From positions 528,729 through 592,728 of the forward strand of contig NC_011978.1 in NCBI RefSeq assembly GCF_000018945.1: a stretch of 64,000 nt of DNA, in the 5' to 3' direction. A model generated the notes under the pieces. That model did no database searches. It saw only the letters and a list, made by a program, of their open reading frames with translations, and was not told the DNA's origin. Below are positions 7,631 to 17,182 of this stretch, piece after piece (position 1 is the first letter of the stretch; each line of letters opens with the position of its first letter). This DNA is from Thermotoga neapolitana DSM 4359 (GTDB lineage Bacteria > Thermotogota > Thermotogae > Thermotogales > Thermotogaceae). A program made the position numbers and the translations under genes.

Positions 7631-9502
7631 GTGAAAACAGCCGTTCTGAACAGATTCGTGTTTTCCGACGAAGTTAAGGATATCATAGAGAGCGCTTCAG
7701 AAATAATAATACCAGAAAGCAGAAAAGAAATTCTTGAACTTGCAACAGGCAATAAAGACGTTTTTGAAGTGGGATACGACGTTCCAGGAAAAGGCTTCGT
7801 AGTGGAAGCAACCGTTACACGTTGCAGAAATGGCCTGGTGGTGAATTATCCTGAACCATACATGAGAAGAAGAGATCCAGATGCCCTTGTGGTTGGAGAC
7901 AATAAGGAAACAGACAAGCCAAGGTTCAAGGACCGATTCGGAAAAGACTTCGAACCTATTCGGCAGGAAACCTTCGACTGGTTGAAAAAACAGGAGTTGA
8001 TCCTTTTACCCTTCATGGCAGGAGGATACGATTATGGCTATCCGGCCGTTCTGATAGCCCCGAAGAACGCCGGCTTTTTTGTGGGAGGACTGGCAGATCT
8101 TCAGTTCTTCGTTCCGGCAAGCAAAATCCCGGAGAATTTCAAGCCGAGGTTGTACATGTTCCTGGCACCCCCCTTCAGACACACCCATTTCAACGGAAAA
8201 CAGGTGGTGGTCCATTACAGGCACAATTCCCATTACGAGATATTCTCTTACAATCTCTATCCAGGACCAAGTGCGAAGAAAGGAGTCTATGGATTTTTAC
8301 TCTACATAGGTGAAAAAGAAAAATGGGTCACCGCACACGCTTCTGCGGTGAAGGTGATCACCCCGTACGAAAATGAACTCGTTATCATGCACGAGGGAGC
8401 AAGCGGTGGTGGAAAGAGTGAGATACTCGAAGAGATCCACAGAGAACCTGACGGCAGGATAAAACTCGCGGAAAATCTGATAACGGGAGAAAAGTTCTAC
8501 ATAGAACTCAAAGAAACCTGTGCGCTCCAGCCGGTGGCCGACGACATGTTCATGTGCCACCCGAAACTCCAAACGGGGAAAAAACTCGTAGCGAAGGATG
8601 CGGAAGCTGGATGGTTTATAAGAGTGGACCACATAACGGAGTACGGAAGTGCTCCAGACTTGGAAAGGCTGACGATACATCCACCTGAACCTTTAATTTT
8701 TCTCAACATTCATGCCGTTCCAGATTCAACAGCCCTGATCTGGGAACACATCGAAGATGAACCGGGGAAACCCTGTCCGAACCCGCGTGTCATCATCCCA
8801 AAGAGATTCATGAAAAACGCCATCTCCGATCCCGTAGAAGTGGATGTGAGAAGTTTCGGTGTGAGAACACCTCCGTGTACAAAAGAGAAGCCAACGTACG
8901 GGATCATCGGCCTTATGCAGGTACTACCCCCCGCAATAGCGTGGCTCTGGAGGCTGGTGGCACCAAGAGGATTCGCCAACCCGAGTATAGTCGGTACGAA
9001 GGGAATGACGAGCGAAGGTGTGGGATCTTTCTGGCCGTTCTCTTCCGGAAAGATGGTGAGGCTCGCCAACATTCTTCTTGAGCAGATCATAGACACACCC
9101 GGAACCAGGTACATCCTCGTTCCAAACCAACACATAGGAGTCTACAAGGTCGGATTCATGCCGGAGTGGATCGCAAGGGAGTACCTCTCAAGAAGAGGAG
9201 GAGTGAAATTCAAACCGAACCAGCTCGTGCCGTCAAAATGTGCTCTGCTTGGATTTTCACTCAAGGAAATGAAGATCGAAGGAATAACGATCCCCAAGGA
9301 ACTTCTGCAACCACATCTGCAACCGGAATTGGGAGAGGAAGCCTACGAAAAAGGAGCACAGCAACTCAGAGACTTCTTCAAGAGAGAACTCAAAAAATTC
9401 CTCACAGAGGATCTGAACCCGGTTGGAAGAGAGATCATCCAGTGCTGCCTCGACGATGGGTCCCTTGAGGATTATCTGAAGATCATTCCCATGAACTTTT
9501 AA
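7631..9502 (+). CDS. DUF4914 protein with HprK/PEPCK-type P-loop
   Basis: A 623-residue cytoplasmic protein that I assign to the uncharacterised DUF4914 family. A P-loop GASGGGKSE is at residues 256-264 and a VADD motif at 302-305. That pair is the signature of HPr kinase (GxSGxGKSE plus VADD) and fits the PEP carboxykinase-like fold, so a nucleotide-dependent kinase or related activity is likely; this is inference. Other conserved-looking stretches are PPFRHTHFNGK, VHYRHNSHYEIF and EGVGSFWPFSSGK. GTG at 7631 follows GGGGTGATAAA; a TTG-type start 30 bases earlier would precede the ribosome site. It is monocistronic, with its own promoter and terminator. Substrate unknown. Confidence 0.82.
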   Translation: MKTAVLNRFVFSDEVKDIIESASEIIIPESRKEILELATGNKDVFEVGYDVPGKGFVVEATVTRCRNGLVVNYPEPYMRRRDPDALVVGDNKETDKPRFKDRFGKDFEPIRQETFDWLKKQELILLPFMAGGYDYGYPAVLIAPKNAGFFVGGLADLQFFVPASKIPENFKPRLYMFLAPPFRHTHFNGKQVVVHYRHNSHYEIFSYNLYPGPSAKKGVYGFLLYIGEKEKWVTAHASAVKVITPYENELVIMHEGASGGGKSEILEEIHREPDGRIKLAENLITGEKFYIELKETCALQPVADDMFMCHPKLQTGKKLVAKDAEAGWFIRVDHITEYGSAPDLERLTIHPPEPLIFLNIHAVPDSTALIWEHIEDEPGKPCPNPRVIIPKRFMKNAISDPVEVDVRSFGVRTPPCTKEKPTYGIIGLMQVLPPAIAWLWRLVAPRGFANPSIVGTKGMTSEGVGSFWPFSSGKMVRLANILLEQIIDTPGTRYILVPNQHIGVYKVGFMPEWIAREYLSRRGGVKFKPNQLVPSKCALLGFSLKEMKIEGITIPKELLQPHLQPELGEEAYEKGAQQLRDFFKRELKKFLTEDLNPVGREIIQCCLDDGSLEDYLKIIPMNF

Positions 9503-9525
9503 AGCGGGGGACAACCCCGCTTTTT
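9501..9525. terminator. Bidirectional terminator between DUF4914 and LUD genes
   Basis: AAAGCGGGG and CCCCGCTTT form a nine-base-pair stem with a GACAA loop, and runs of T flank it on both strands. It lies between two convergent genes. Confidence 0.88.
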
Positions 9526-10172
9526 CAAAGTCCAAGGTCTTCAAGTGTCAAGATCACCTTGAACCTTCCAGGCTGCCTCACACCGGATTCCACTACCAAG
9601 AAATAATCGCATATTCTCTGGGGAGAAGAACAGTCAGCGCAGAATCCCGTCTTCGTACATGGGGTTTCCAGATTCAATCGCTTTGAATTCATCGGAGAAA
9701 TGTACCTCAACCTCTCTCTTGCTTCTTCGACATCTTTTACCACTTTGTTCACGCTTGCGATCACGATCACATTCCTGGGACCGTAGACAACCGCTGCCAC
9801 CCTGTTCCCGTTTCCATCGAGAAAGACCAGTTTTCCATCCTCCGTTATAGCATTTGCACTGGTGAAGTAGTAATCAGCCCAGAAACTCTTTCTGTATATC
9901 TCCTCCACTTCCTCTCTGGTTTTGGCGGAATACCTGTCAAGGAAGTTGTATTTTCCACTGCGCAGAAGATCGAGAACACCAGTATCAGCCAGTGTGAGAG
10001 AACCACCAACCGCCACGGTTGCGCCTTCTGGAACGATCTCTTTTACTTTCTCAACGACTTCTCTCCTGTCTTTCACCACCCAGACCTCATGTTTCTTTTT
10101 TCTTAAACTGTTAGCCAAATGCTCAGCGATCTTCTCTTTCTTCCACAGCCACAAATCTTCTCTCAGACTCAC
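9525..10172 (-). CDS. LUD-domain (LutC/YkgG-like, DUF162) protein
   Basis: A 215-residue protein of the LUD family, which includes LutB/LutC of lactate utilisation. Typical family features are PEGATVAVGGSLTLADTGVLDLL, the aspartate/tyrosine segment WADYYFTSANAITEDGKLVFLDGNGNR, and GPRNVIVIASVNKVV. The C-terminal cysteine cluster CTKTGFCADCSSPQRIC (about residues 172-188) could bind an iron-sulfur cluster or zinc. The start is GTG at 10170-10172, eight bases after AAGGAGGTG. No lutA or lutB neighbour is present, so a role in lactate oxidation is not supported by context. It lies beside oriC, transcribed away from it. Confidence 0.85.
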   Translation of the reverse strand: MSLREDLWLWKKEKIAEHLANSLRKKKHEVWVVKDRREVVEKVKEIVPEGATVAVGGSLTLADTGVLDLLRSGKYNFLDRYSAKTREEVEEIYRKSFWADYYFTSANAITEDGKLVFLDGNGNRVAAVVYGPRNVIVIASVNKVVKDVEEARERLRYISPMNSKRLNLETPCTKTGFCADCSSPQRICDYFLVVESGVRQPGRFKVILTLEDLGL

Positions 10173-10223
10173 AGAAAAACACCTCCTTGGATTATGAATT
10201 TTGAGACTTAAACACTAAAATAT

Positions 10224-10262
10224 CTTACCTACAACTAAAATGGTAGGTTTAGTGGTAGGTTT
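10224..10262. repeat. DnaA box cluster, left
   Basis: Three 12-mers: CTTACCTACAAC (10224-10235, forward, weak), AATGGTAGGTTT (10239-10250, reverse) and AGTGGTAGGTTT (10251-10262, reverse). The last two are adjacent and in tandem. Confidence 0.8.
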
Positions 10263-10355
10263 CTGAACACTACTTATGGTATCTATTGGTAGAAAACACA
10301 CAACATGAAGTAGAAAAAGTGATGAAGAATCATTCTTTGCTTCTTTTTTCACAAA

Positions 10356-10367
10356 TAACCTACCACT
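10356..10367 (+). repeat. DnaA box, forward
   Basis: TAACCTACCACT differs from the Thermotoga 12-mer only at its first and last positions. Confidence 0.85.
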
Positions 10368-10401
10368 TCTCTCTGAAATCAGCTTCCAAAGCCGATTTGA
10401 A

Positions 10402-10413
10402 GGTGGTAGGTTT
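10402..10413 (-). repeat. DnaA box, reverse, perfect consensus
   Basis: GGTGGTAGGTTT is the exact reverse complement of AAACCTACCACC. Confidence 0.92.
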
Positions 10414-10480
10414 CTGTATGATTCACCAAAAGAGCACTTTAGTTCTCACAAACAATTTTACCGTAAAATCTTCGTTCTTT

Positions 10481-10533
10481 GAAATCCTCTTCTGAAGAGA
10501 GTTTCAGAAAACCTACCACCTGAAATCCTCTTC
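10481..10533 (+). repeat. 12-base direct repeat GAAATCCTCTTC inside oriC
   Basis: GAAATCCTCTTC occurs at 10481-10492 and again at 10522-10533, 41 bases apart, about four helical turns. The second copy begins just after the perfect forward DnaA box. It is unrelated to the DnaA box, so it could be a site for another origin-binding protein. Confidence 0.6.
10509..10520 (+). repeat. DnaA box, forward, perfect consensus
   Basis: AAACCTACCACC, exact consensus, between the two copies of the GAAATCCTCTTC repeat. Confidence 0.92.
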
Positions 10534-10550
10534 AAAAGCGACTTATAGAA

Positions 10551-10598
10551 TAACTTACCACTAACCTACCACTAACCTACCACCTGGGTGGTAAGTTG
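10551..10598. repeat. Phased DnaA box array
   Basis: Three head-to-tail forward boxes start at 10551 (TAACTTACCACT), 10562 (TAACCTACCACT) and 10573 (TAACCTACCACC), each 11 bases apart, so they lie on the same face of the helix. An inverted copy, GGTGGTAAGTTG, follows at 10587-10598. Confidence 0.88.
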
Positions 10599-10650
10599 CA
10601 GACATGATTCTTTCTTGCATCAGAAAACGGATAGAAATTTTCAACTTGAG

Positions 10651-10693
10651 AAACCTACCACTTTGCGGTCTGTTTTATTACTACTACTACTAA
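10651..10693 (+). promoter_or_regulatory. DnaA box, GC-rich spacer and DnaA-trio unwinding element
   Basis: A forward DnaA box AAACCTACCACT (10651-10662) is followed by a short GC patch (GCGGTC) and then four TAC triplets and one TAA (10679-10693). This order matches the bacterial origin unwinding system described in Bacillus subtilis, where repeated trinucleotides (DnaA-trios) guide DnaA onto single strands. The tract runs directly into the -10 region of the next gene. Confidence 0.75.
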
Positions 10694-10696
10694 GAG

Positions 10697-10702
10697 TATA
10701 AT
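10697..10702 (+). promoter_or_regulatory. -10 element of the DUF177-rpmF operon
   Basis: A perfect TATAAT, 19 bases before the ATG at 10721. The -35 position falls in the TAC tract of the origin, so promoter and unwinding element overlap. No clear -35 hexamer. Confidence 0.5.
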
Positions 10703-10720
10703 AGTCATGAGGTGAGAAGA

Positions 10721-11269
10721 ATGGACTGGAAAGTTGAACTTGCAGAAATTGAAAAGAAAAAACGATTTTTTCTGGAAGGTGAGTACAAAAGTGAAGGAAT
10801 AGAACTGGATGTGGGTTTTTGTAAGTTCCTGGAGCCGGTTCGGGTGAAGATGGTTGTTGCAAAGACCAAAGATGGATTCACCATCGGTGGGTACGTTCAC
10901 ACAGCGATAGAGCACCCGTGTGCCAGATGTCTGGAACCAACGCGTGTGGAGATAAAAGGTGTGATAGAGGCACTTTATCTTCCAGAGAGCATGCGAAAAA
11001 ATGTAAAAGAAGAGAAACTTGAATCTTTGAAGAATATCATATACTATCATGAAACGGAATTCGATCTTTCAGAGAGAATCGTTGAAGCGATAGTGGTGAG
11101 TGTACCCGAAAAGGTTCTGTGTAAACCGGATTGTAAAGGACTGTGCCCGCACTGCGGAACCAATTTGAACGAAGAACCCGATCACAGGTGTGATAAAATT
11201 CCTGTGGTCGACAGTCGATTCGAGATCCTTGCTAAACTGAAGGATAACCTTGAGAACAGGGAGGTATAA
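10721..11269 (+). CDS. DUF177/YceD-family protein
   Basis: A 182-residue cytoplasmic protein of the YceD (DUF177) family, which is almost always encoded just before rpmF, as here. In E. coli and plants it is linked to 23S rRNA accumulation and 50S assembly. Family features: CARCLEP with Cys67 and Cys70, and a second cysteine set Cys134, Cys138, Cys142, Cys145 in VLCKPDCKGLCPHCGTNLNEEPDHRCD, probably a zinc site. ATG at 10721 follows GAGGTGAGA; the GTG at 10712 sits in the ribosome site. It is the first gene to the right of oriC and heads a long forward operon. Confidence 0.9.
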   Translation: MDWKVELAEIEKKKRFFLEGEYKSEGIELDVGFCKFLEPVRVKMVVAKTKDGFTIGGYVHTAIEHPCARCLEPTRVEIKGVIEALYLPESMRKNVKEEKLESLKNIIYYHETEFDLSERIVEAIVVSVPEKVLCKPDCKGLCPHCGTNLNEEPDHRCDKIPVVDSRFEILAKLKDNLENREV

Positions 11270-11273
11270 AGGT

Positions 11274-11456
11274 ATGGCAGTTCCGAAGCAAAAAAGATCC
11301 CGATCGAGAACACATCACAAAAGAGCAAAGATCTACAGGGCGATCAGTGTTCCTCTGGAAAAGTGTCCGAACTGCGGAGAGTACAAAATGCCACACAGAG
11401 TCTGCCTGCACTGTGGTTACTACAAAGGAAAACAGGTTCTCGAGATAGCGGAGTGA
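11274..11456 (+). CDS. rpmF: Ribosomal protein L32
   Basis: Sixty residues, highly basic, with the classic L32 start MAVPKQKRSRSRTHHKRA. Two CxxC pairs (CPNCGEY and CLHCGYY) form the zinc-binding version of L32, a component of the 50S subunit. The ATG follows GGGAGGTATAAAGGT, four bases after the end of the DUF177 gene, and four bases separate it from plsX, so the usual yceD-rpmF-plsX order is kept. Confidence 0.97.
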   Translation: MAVPKQKRSRSRTHHKRAKIYRAISVPLEKCPNCGEYKMPHRVCLHCGYYKGKQVLEIAE

Positions 11457-11460
11457 TGCG

Positions 11461-12444
11461 GTGAAGATAGCAGTCGATGTGATGGGTGGTGACAGAGCGC
11501 CCGATGAAATTTTGAAGGGCGCTCTTTTGGCTTCAAAGGAATTGGAGAGTGAGATCGTCCTCGTAGGACCCAGAGAGATCGTTGAAAATGCGGGTCTTTC
11601 GTTTGTTGAGACAACAGAAGTTGTGAACATGGATGATCCACCACTCGAGGTTTTGAGAAAAAAGGACTCATCCATGCACGTCGGTTTGAAACTGGTTGCC
11701 GAAGGCAAAGTGGACGCATTTGTGAGTGCCGGAGCAACCGGACCCCTTTTTCTCGGTGCCACTTCCATCGTGGGGAAGATAAAAGGAGTGGAAAGACCAG
11801 CCCTTGGCGTGGCGGTTCCTTCTCTCAAAGGCTTCACAGTTTTGATCGATGCAGGAGCGAACGCGAAGGTCAGACCAGAACACCTTCTGGACTTCTCGCT
11901 CATGGGAATTGCCTACGCAAGAGTGCTGGGTGTGGAGTCACCAAGAGTGGGGCTTTTGAATATCGGCTCGGAAGAAAACAAAGGTCACGAAGATCTGAGA
12001 AAGGCCTTTTCCCTTCTGAAAGAACATCTTGGAGATAACTTTTACGGGAACGTGGAAGGACACGACATAAACCTTGGAACGGTTCATGTGGTAGTGACGG
12101 ATGGGTTCTCAGGGAACGTTGCTTTGAAGACCATGGAGGGAACGGCAAAGTTGATCACATCTGTGATGAAAGAGTCTATAAAAGAAGGCGGACTTTTTTC
12201 TTTGATCGGAGCATTTCTCATGAAAAAGAGCTTTGATCGAATGAGAGAGAGACTCGATCCAAGGACTTACGGAGGAACTTTCATACTCGGTATAAGAGGA
12301 ATCGTTGTGAAGGCTCACGGTTCCTCGGATGCGAAGGCTATAAGACATGCCATCAGAGTGGCTGAAAGAGGAATCAGGATGAACCTCGTTCGTGAAATTG
12401 AGAGGGGGATACCACATGTGCGGAATAGTGGGGATGGTCGGTGA
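11461..12444 (+). CDS. plsX: Phosphate acyltransferase PlsX
   Basis: A 327-residue peripheral membrane enzyme that converts acyl-ACP to acyl-phosphate, the first step of phospholipid synthesis by the PlsX/PlsY route. The N-terminus MKIAVDVMGGDRAPDEILKG and the later VSAGATGPLFLGA, GANAKVRPEHL and VVTDGFSGNVALKTMEG blocks are family hallmarks. It starts with GTG at 11461 with a weak GGAG site, in keeping with coupling to rpmF. The C-terminus extends 29 bases into glmS in another frame. Confidence 0.95.
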   Translation: MKIAVDVMGGDRAPDEILKGALLASKELESEIVLVGPREIVENAGLSFVETTEVVNMDDPPLEVLRKKDSSMHVGLKLVAEGKVDAFVSAGATGPLFLGATSIVGKIKGVERPALGVAVPSLKGFTVLIDAGANAKVRPEHLLDFSLMGIAYARVLGVESPRVGLLNIGSEENKGHEDLRKAFSLLKEHLGDNFYGNVEGHDINLGTVHVVVTDGFSGNVALKTMEGTAKLITSVMKESIKEGGLFSLIGAFLMKKSFDRMRERLDPRTYGGTFILGIRGIVVKAHGSSDAKAIRHAIRVAERGIRMNLVREIERGIPHVRNSGDGR

Positions 12445-14239
12445 GAACCTGAAACTTGAAGATCTTGTCTCCTCCCTTCAGAAGCTCGAATACAGAGGTT
12501 ATGATTCGGCAGGGATTGCTTACCTGCAGAAAGATCATTTCGATGTATACAAAAGAAGGGGAAAAATAGACGTTCTGAGAAACGGTCTGAAACAGAAACT
12601 GAAAGATAGTTTTCTTGTTGGGATCGCTCACACCAGGTGGGCAACGCACGGAGAACCCAACGATGTGAATGCCCATCCTCACATGGACTGTAGAAAAGAA
12701 ATCGCCGTTGTTCACAACGGAATAATAGAGAACTACAGGGAGTTGAAAGAATTTCTGGAACAGAAAGGTCACACCTTCTCTTCCGAGACTGATACGGAAG
12801 TGATCGCTCATCTCATAGAAGAAGAGTTCGAAGGGGATCTACTGGATGCCGTTTTGAAAGCGGTCAGAAAGTTGAAAGGAGCCTACGCCATAGCGGTCGT
12901 TCACAGGAGTATTCCGGATACGATCGTTGCTGCACGAAAGGGCAGTCCTCTTGTTGTTGGAACTGGCAAAGGAGTTGGTATCCTCGCCTCGGATGTGACA
13001 CCTCTTTTGAGGTTCACAAAGGATGTGGTCTTTCTGGAAGATGGTGACGTTATGGTCCTGAGAAAAGATAGGTTTGAGATCTACAACGTGGACGGGGTGA
13101 AACAGAGCAGACGAGTCTACCATGTTGATTGGGATGAAAAATCCGCAGAAAAAGGCGGCTACAAACACTTTATGTACAAAGAGATCATGGAAGATCCACA
13201 GGCTCTTGTGAACGCCCTTGTTGGCAGGATAAAGAACGATCGACCGTTCTTTGAGGAACTCGAGCACTACGAGGAATTTTTCAAAAACATAGACAGAATT
13301 CGCGTTGTATCGTGTGGGACCAGCTATTACGCAGGACTTGTTTTCAAGTACTTCGTGGAAAACAACACAGATATAGACGTCGATGTGGAGGTTTCGTCCG
13401 AGTTTAGATACAAAAGACCTCACGTGAAAGAAGGAGACGTTTTACTGGCGATTTCCCAGTCTGGTGAGACGGCGGATACCCTTGAATCTGTTCGACTCGC
13501 AAAAAAGCACGGTGCAAGGATAGTCTCCATAGTGAACGTGGTGGGATCCACACTCGACAGAGAATCCGATGTGACACTCTTCATGAACGCGGGACCGGAG
13601 ATAGGAGTTGCCGCCACGAAAACCTACGTGGCCGAGCTTGCGGTGCTGTACCTTCTCGGTTTGAAAATAATGGAGATAAACGGATACTGGAATAAAGAAG
13701 CGGATGAGATTCTGGACAGGCTCGTTCGAATGCCAGAACTTCTCGAGAATGTTCTCAGGAAAGATCCACAGATAAGGGAACTTTCTGAAAAGTACAAGGA
13801 TTTCAAACATTTCATGTACATTGGAAGGGGATACGGCTATCCAACGGCGCTCGAGGGAGCTTTGAAACTCAAAGAGATCACGTACATTCACGCCACTGCA
13901 TACCAGGCTGGCGAGTTAAAACACGGTCCCATAGCGCTCCTTGATCCAGAGTTTCCTGTTTTTGCTGTGATGCCGGATGACTCATTGTTCTTCAAAACCA
14001 AAAGTAATGTTATAGAGTCAAAATCCAGGAATGCAAGGGTGATAGTTCTGGGAACAGAGGGGAACAGAAGCCTCGAAGAGATTACGAGTGATATCATACA
14101 CGTTCCTCCAACGCACGAAAGTCTCTACCCGTTGATGATGGCACCTGTGATTCAACTGTTTGCTTATCACATAGCCGATATGAAAGGACTCGATCCTGAC
14201 AAGCCAAGGAACCTGGCGAAGAGTGTGACCGTTGAGTGA
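12416..14239 (+). CDS. glmS: Glutamine-fructose-6-phosphate aminotransferase (isomerizing)
   Basis: A 607-residue enzyme that makes glucosamine-6-phosphate from fructose-6-phosphate and glutamine, feeding cell-wall amino sugars. The N-terminal class II glutaminase begins MCGIVGMVG, leaving Cys1 as nucleophile, with HTRWATHG and HNGIIENY. Two SIS sugar-isomerase domains follow (roughly 280-420 and 450-600), with SCGTSYYAG, SQSGETADTL and ELKHGPIALLD, and the C-terminal DKPRNLAKSVTVE. ATG at 12416 follows AGAGGGGG and overlaps plsX. I see no glmS ribozyme upstream, since the start lies inside the preceding gene. Confidence 0.97.
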   Translation: MCGIVGMVGENLKLEDLVSSLQKLEYRGYDSAGIAYLQKDHFDVYKRRGKIDVLRNGLKQKLKDSFLVGIAHTRWATHGEPNDVNAHPHMDCRKEIAVVHNGIIENYRELKEFLEQKGHTFSSETDTEVIAHLIEEEFEGDLLDAVLKAVRKLKGAYAIAVVHRSIPDTIVAARKGSPLVVGTGKGVGILASDVTPLLRFTKDVVFLEDGDVMVLRKDRFEIYNVDGVKQSRRVYHVDWDEKSAEKGGYKHFMYKEIMEDPQALVNALVGRIKNDRPFFEELEHYEEFFKNIDRIRVVSCGTSYYAGLVFKYFVENNTDIDVDVEVSSEFRYKRPHVKEGDVLLAISQSGETADTLESVRLAKKHGARIVSIVNVVGSTLDRESDVTLFMNAGPEIGVAATKTYVAELAVLYLLGLKIMEINGYWNKEADEILDRLVRMPELLENVLRKDPQIRELSEKYKDFKHFMYIGRGYGYPTALEGALKLKEITYIHATAYQAGELKHGPIALLDPEFPVFAVMPDDSLFFKTKSNVIESKSRNARVIVLGTEGNRSLEEITSDIIHVPPTHESLYPLMMAPVIQLFAYHIADMKGLDPDKPRNLAKSVTVE

Positions 14240-14258
14240 TTTCTGGAGGTGAAAATCG

Positions 14259-14591
14259 GTGGTCGAGATTCTGAGAAGGCTCATCGAAAAGATTTCTGAA
14301 AAGGGCGGAGAAAATCCTGTGGTTCTCGACATGAGAAAAACACCCGTTCCAACAGAATATTTCGTGATAGTCACTGCAAACTCTTACACTCATATGAAGG
14401 CCCTGAGAGATGAGTTGGTCGACCTGATAAAGGAGATGTCACTTCCTCTGATTTACTACGACAGGGGTGAGCAATACGAATGGTTGATCATAGACGCTGG
14501 AAGCGTGGTTATACACATATTCACCGAAAAGGGAAGGGATTTCTACGATCTGGAAGGTCTGTGGATAGACGCGGACAGAATAGAGATCTGA
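14259..14591 (+). CDS. rsfS: Ribosomal silencing factor RsfS
   Basis: A 110-residue RsfS/Iojap protein that binds ribosomal protein L14 on the 50S subunit and blocks subunit joining in starvation. Recognisable segments are [29 protein letters not shown] and the conserved W-x2-D-x-G-x-V-x2-H-x-F ([28 protein letters not shown]). GTG at 14259 follows CTGGAGGTGA. It lies 19 bases after glmS and 13 before clpX in the same forward operon. Confidence 0.95.
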   Translation: MVEILRRLIEKISEKGGENPVVLDMRKTPVPTEYFVIVTANSYTHMKALRDELVDLIKEMSLPLIYYDRGEQYEWLIIDAGSVVIHIFTEKGRDFYDLEGLWIDADRIEI

Positions 14592-14604
14592 GGAGGATGA
14601 GAGA

Positions 14605-17026
<2,422 letters not shown>

Positions 17027-17066
17027 GTCTTTCACCTCCTCCGATTGCTTTTGTTCGATAAAAAAA

Positions 17067-17143
17067 TGGTCGGGGCGACTGGACTTGAACCAGCGACCTC
17101 CTGCTCCCAAGGCAGGCGCGCTAGCCACCTGCGCTACGCCCCG
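17067..17143 (-). tRNA. tRNA-Pro (anticodon UGG)
   Basis: A 77-base cloverleaf on the reverse strand. The acceptor stem CGGGGCG pairs with CGCCCCG, starting with the C1-G72 pair typical of bacterial tRNA-Pro. The D arm is GCGC, the anticodon arm CCTGC-CTTGGGA-GCAGG with anticodon TGG, and the T arm GCTGG-TTCAAGT-CCAGT. Discriminator A and an encoded CCA end the gene. A run of six T follows directly on the transcribed strand. Confidence 0.97.
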
Positions 17144-17153
17144 AACCAATTAA

Positions 17154-17182
17154 ATGATACCATCTAGTTCGCTTCAGTTCAA
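17154..17182 (-). promoter_or_regulatory. Promoter of tRNA-Pro
   Basis: On the reverse strand, TTGAAC (17182-17177), a 17-base spacer and TATCAT (17159-17154) preceded by TGG. It would start transcription about ten bases upstream of the tRNA. The -35 hexamer overlaps the last codons of the SPW-repeat gene. Confidence 0.75.

Larger units (their letters stand above)
10224..10693. other. oriC: Chromosomal replication origin, oriC
   Basis: This 550-base gene-free gap holds at least ten copies of a 12-mer identical or close to AAACCTACCACC, in both orientations. That is the DnaA box reported for T. maritima, whose DnaA opens a minimal origin in this neighbourhood. Perfect copies are at 10402-10413 (reverse) and 10509-10520 (forward). 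The right end has a DnaA box, a GC-rich patch and a TAC trinucleotide tract (10679-10693), the layout of an unwinding region. The box sequence and the unwinding tract are direct observations; the origin function rests on the published T. maritima work, as I remember it. Confidence 0.92.

Noticed and set aside
10286-10495. Short open frame inside the origin region
   Set aside because: It has no ribosome site, runs through DnaA boxes and resembles no protein; the region is explained by oriC.
10200-10690. Possible CRISPR array (regularly repeated ACCTACCAC)
   Set aside because: The repeats are 12 bases, occur in both orientations, have irregular spacing and are a known DnaA site; there are no unique spacers of uniform length.
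17027-17149. Long N-terminal extension of the FmdB-like gene
   Set aside because: The extension reads antisense-free through the tRNA-Pro gene itself and lacks family similarity; the ATG at 17024-17026 has an excellent ribosome site.
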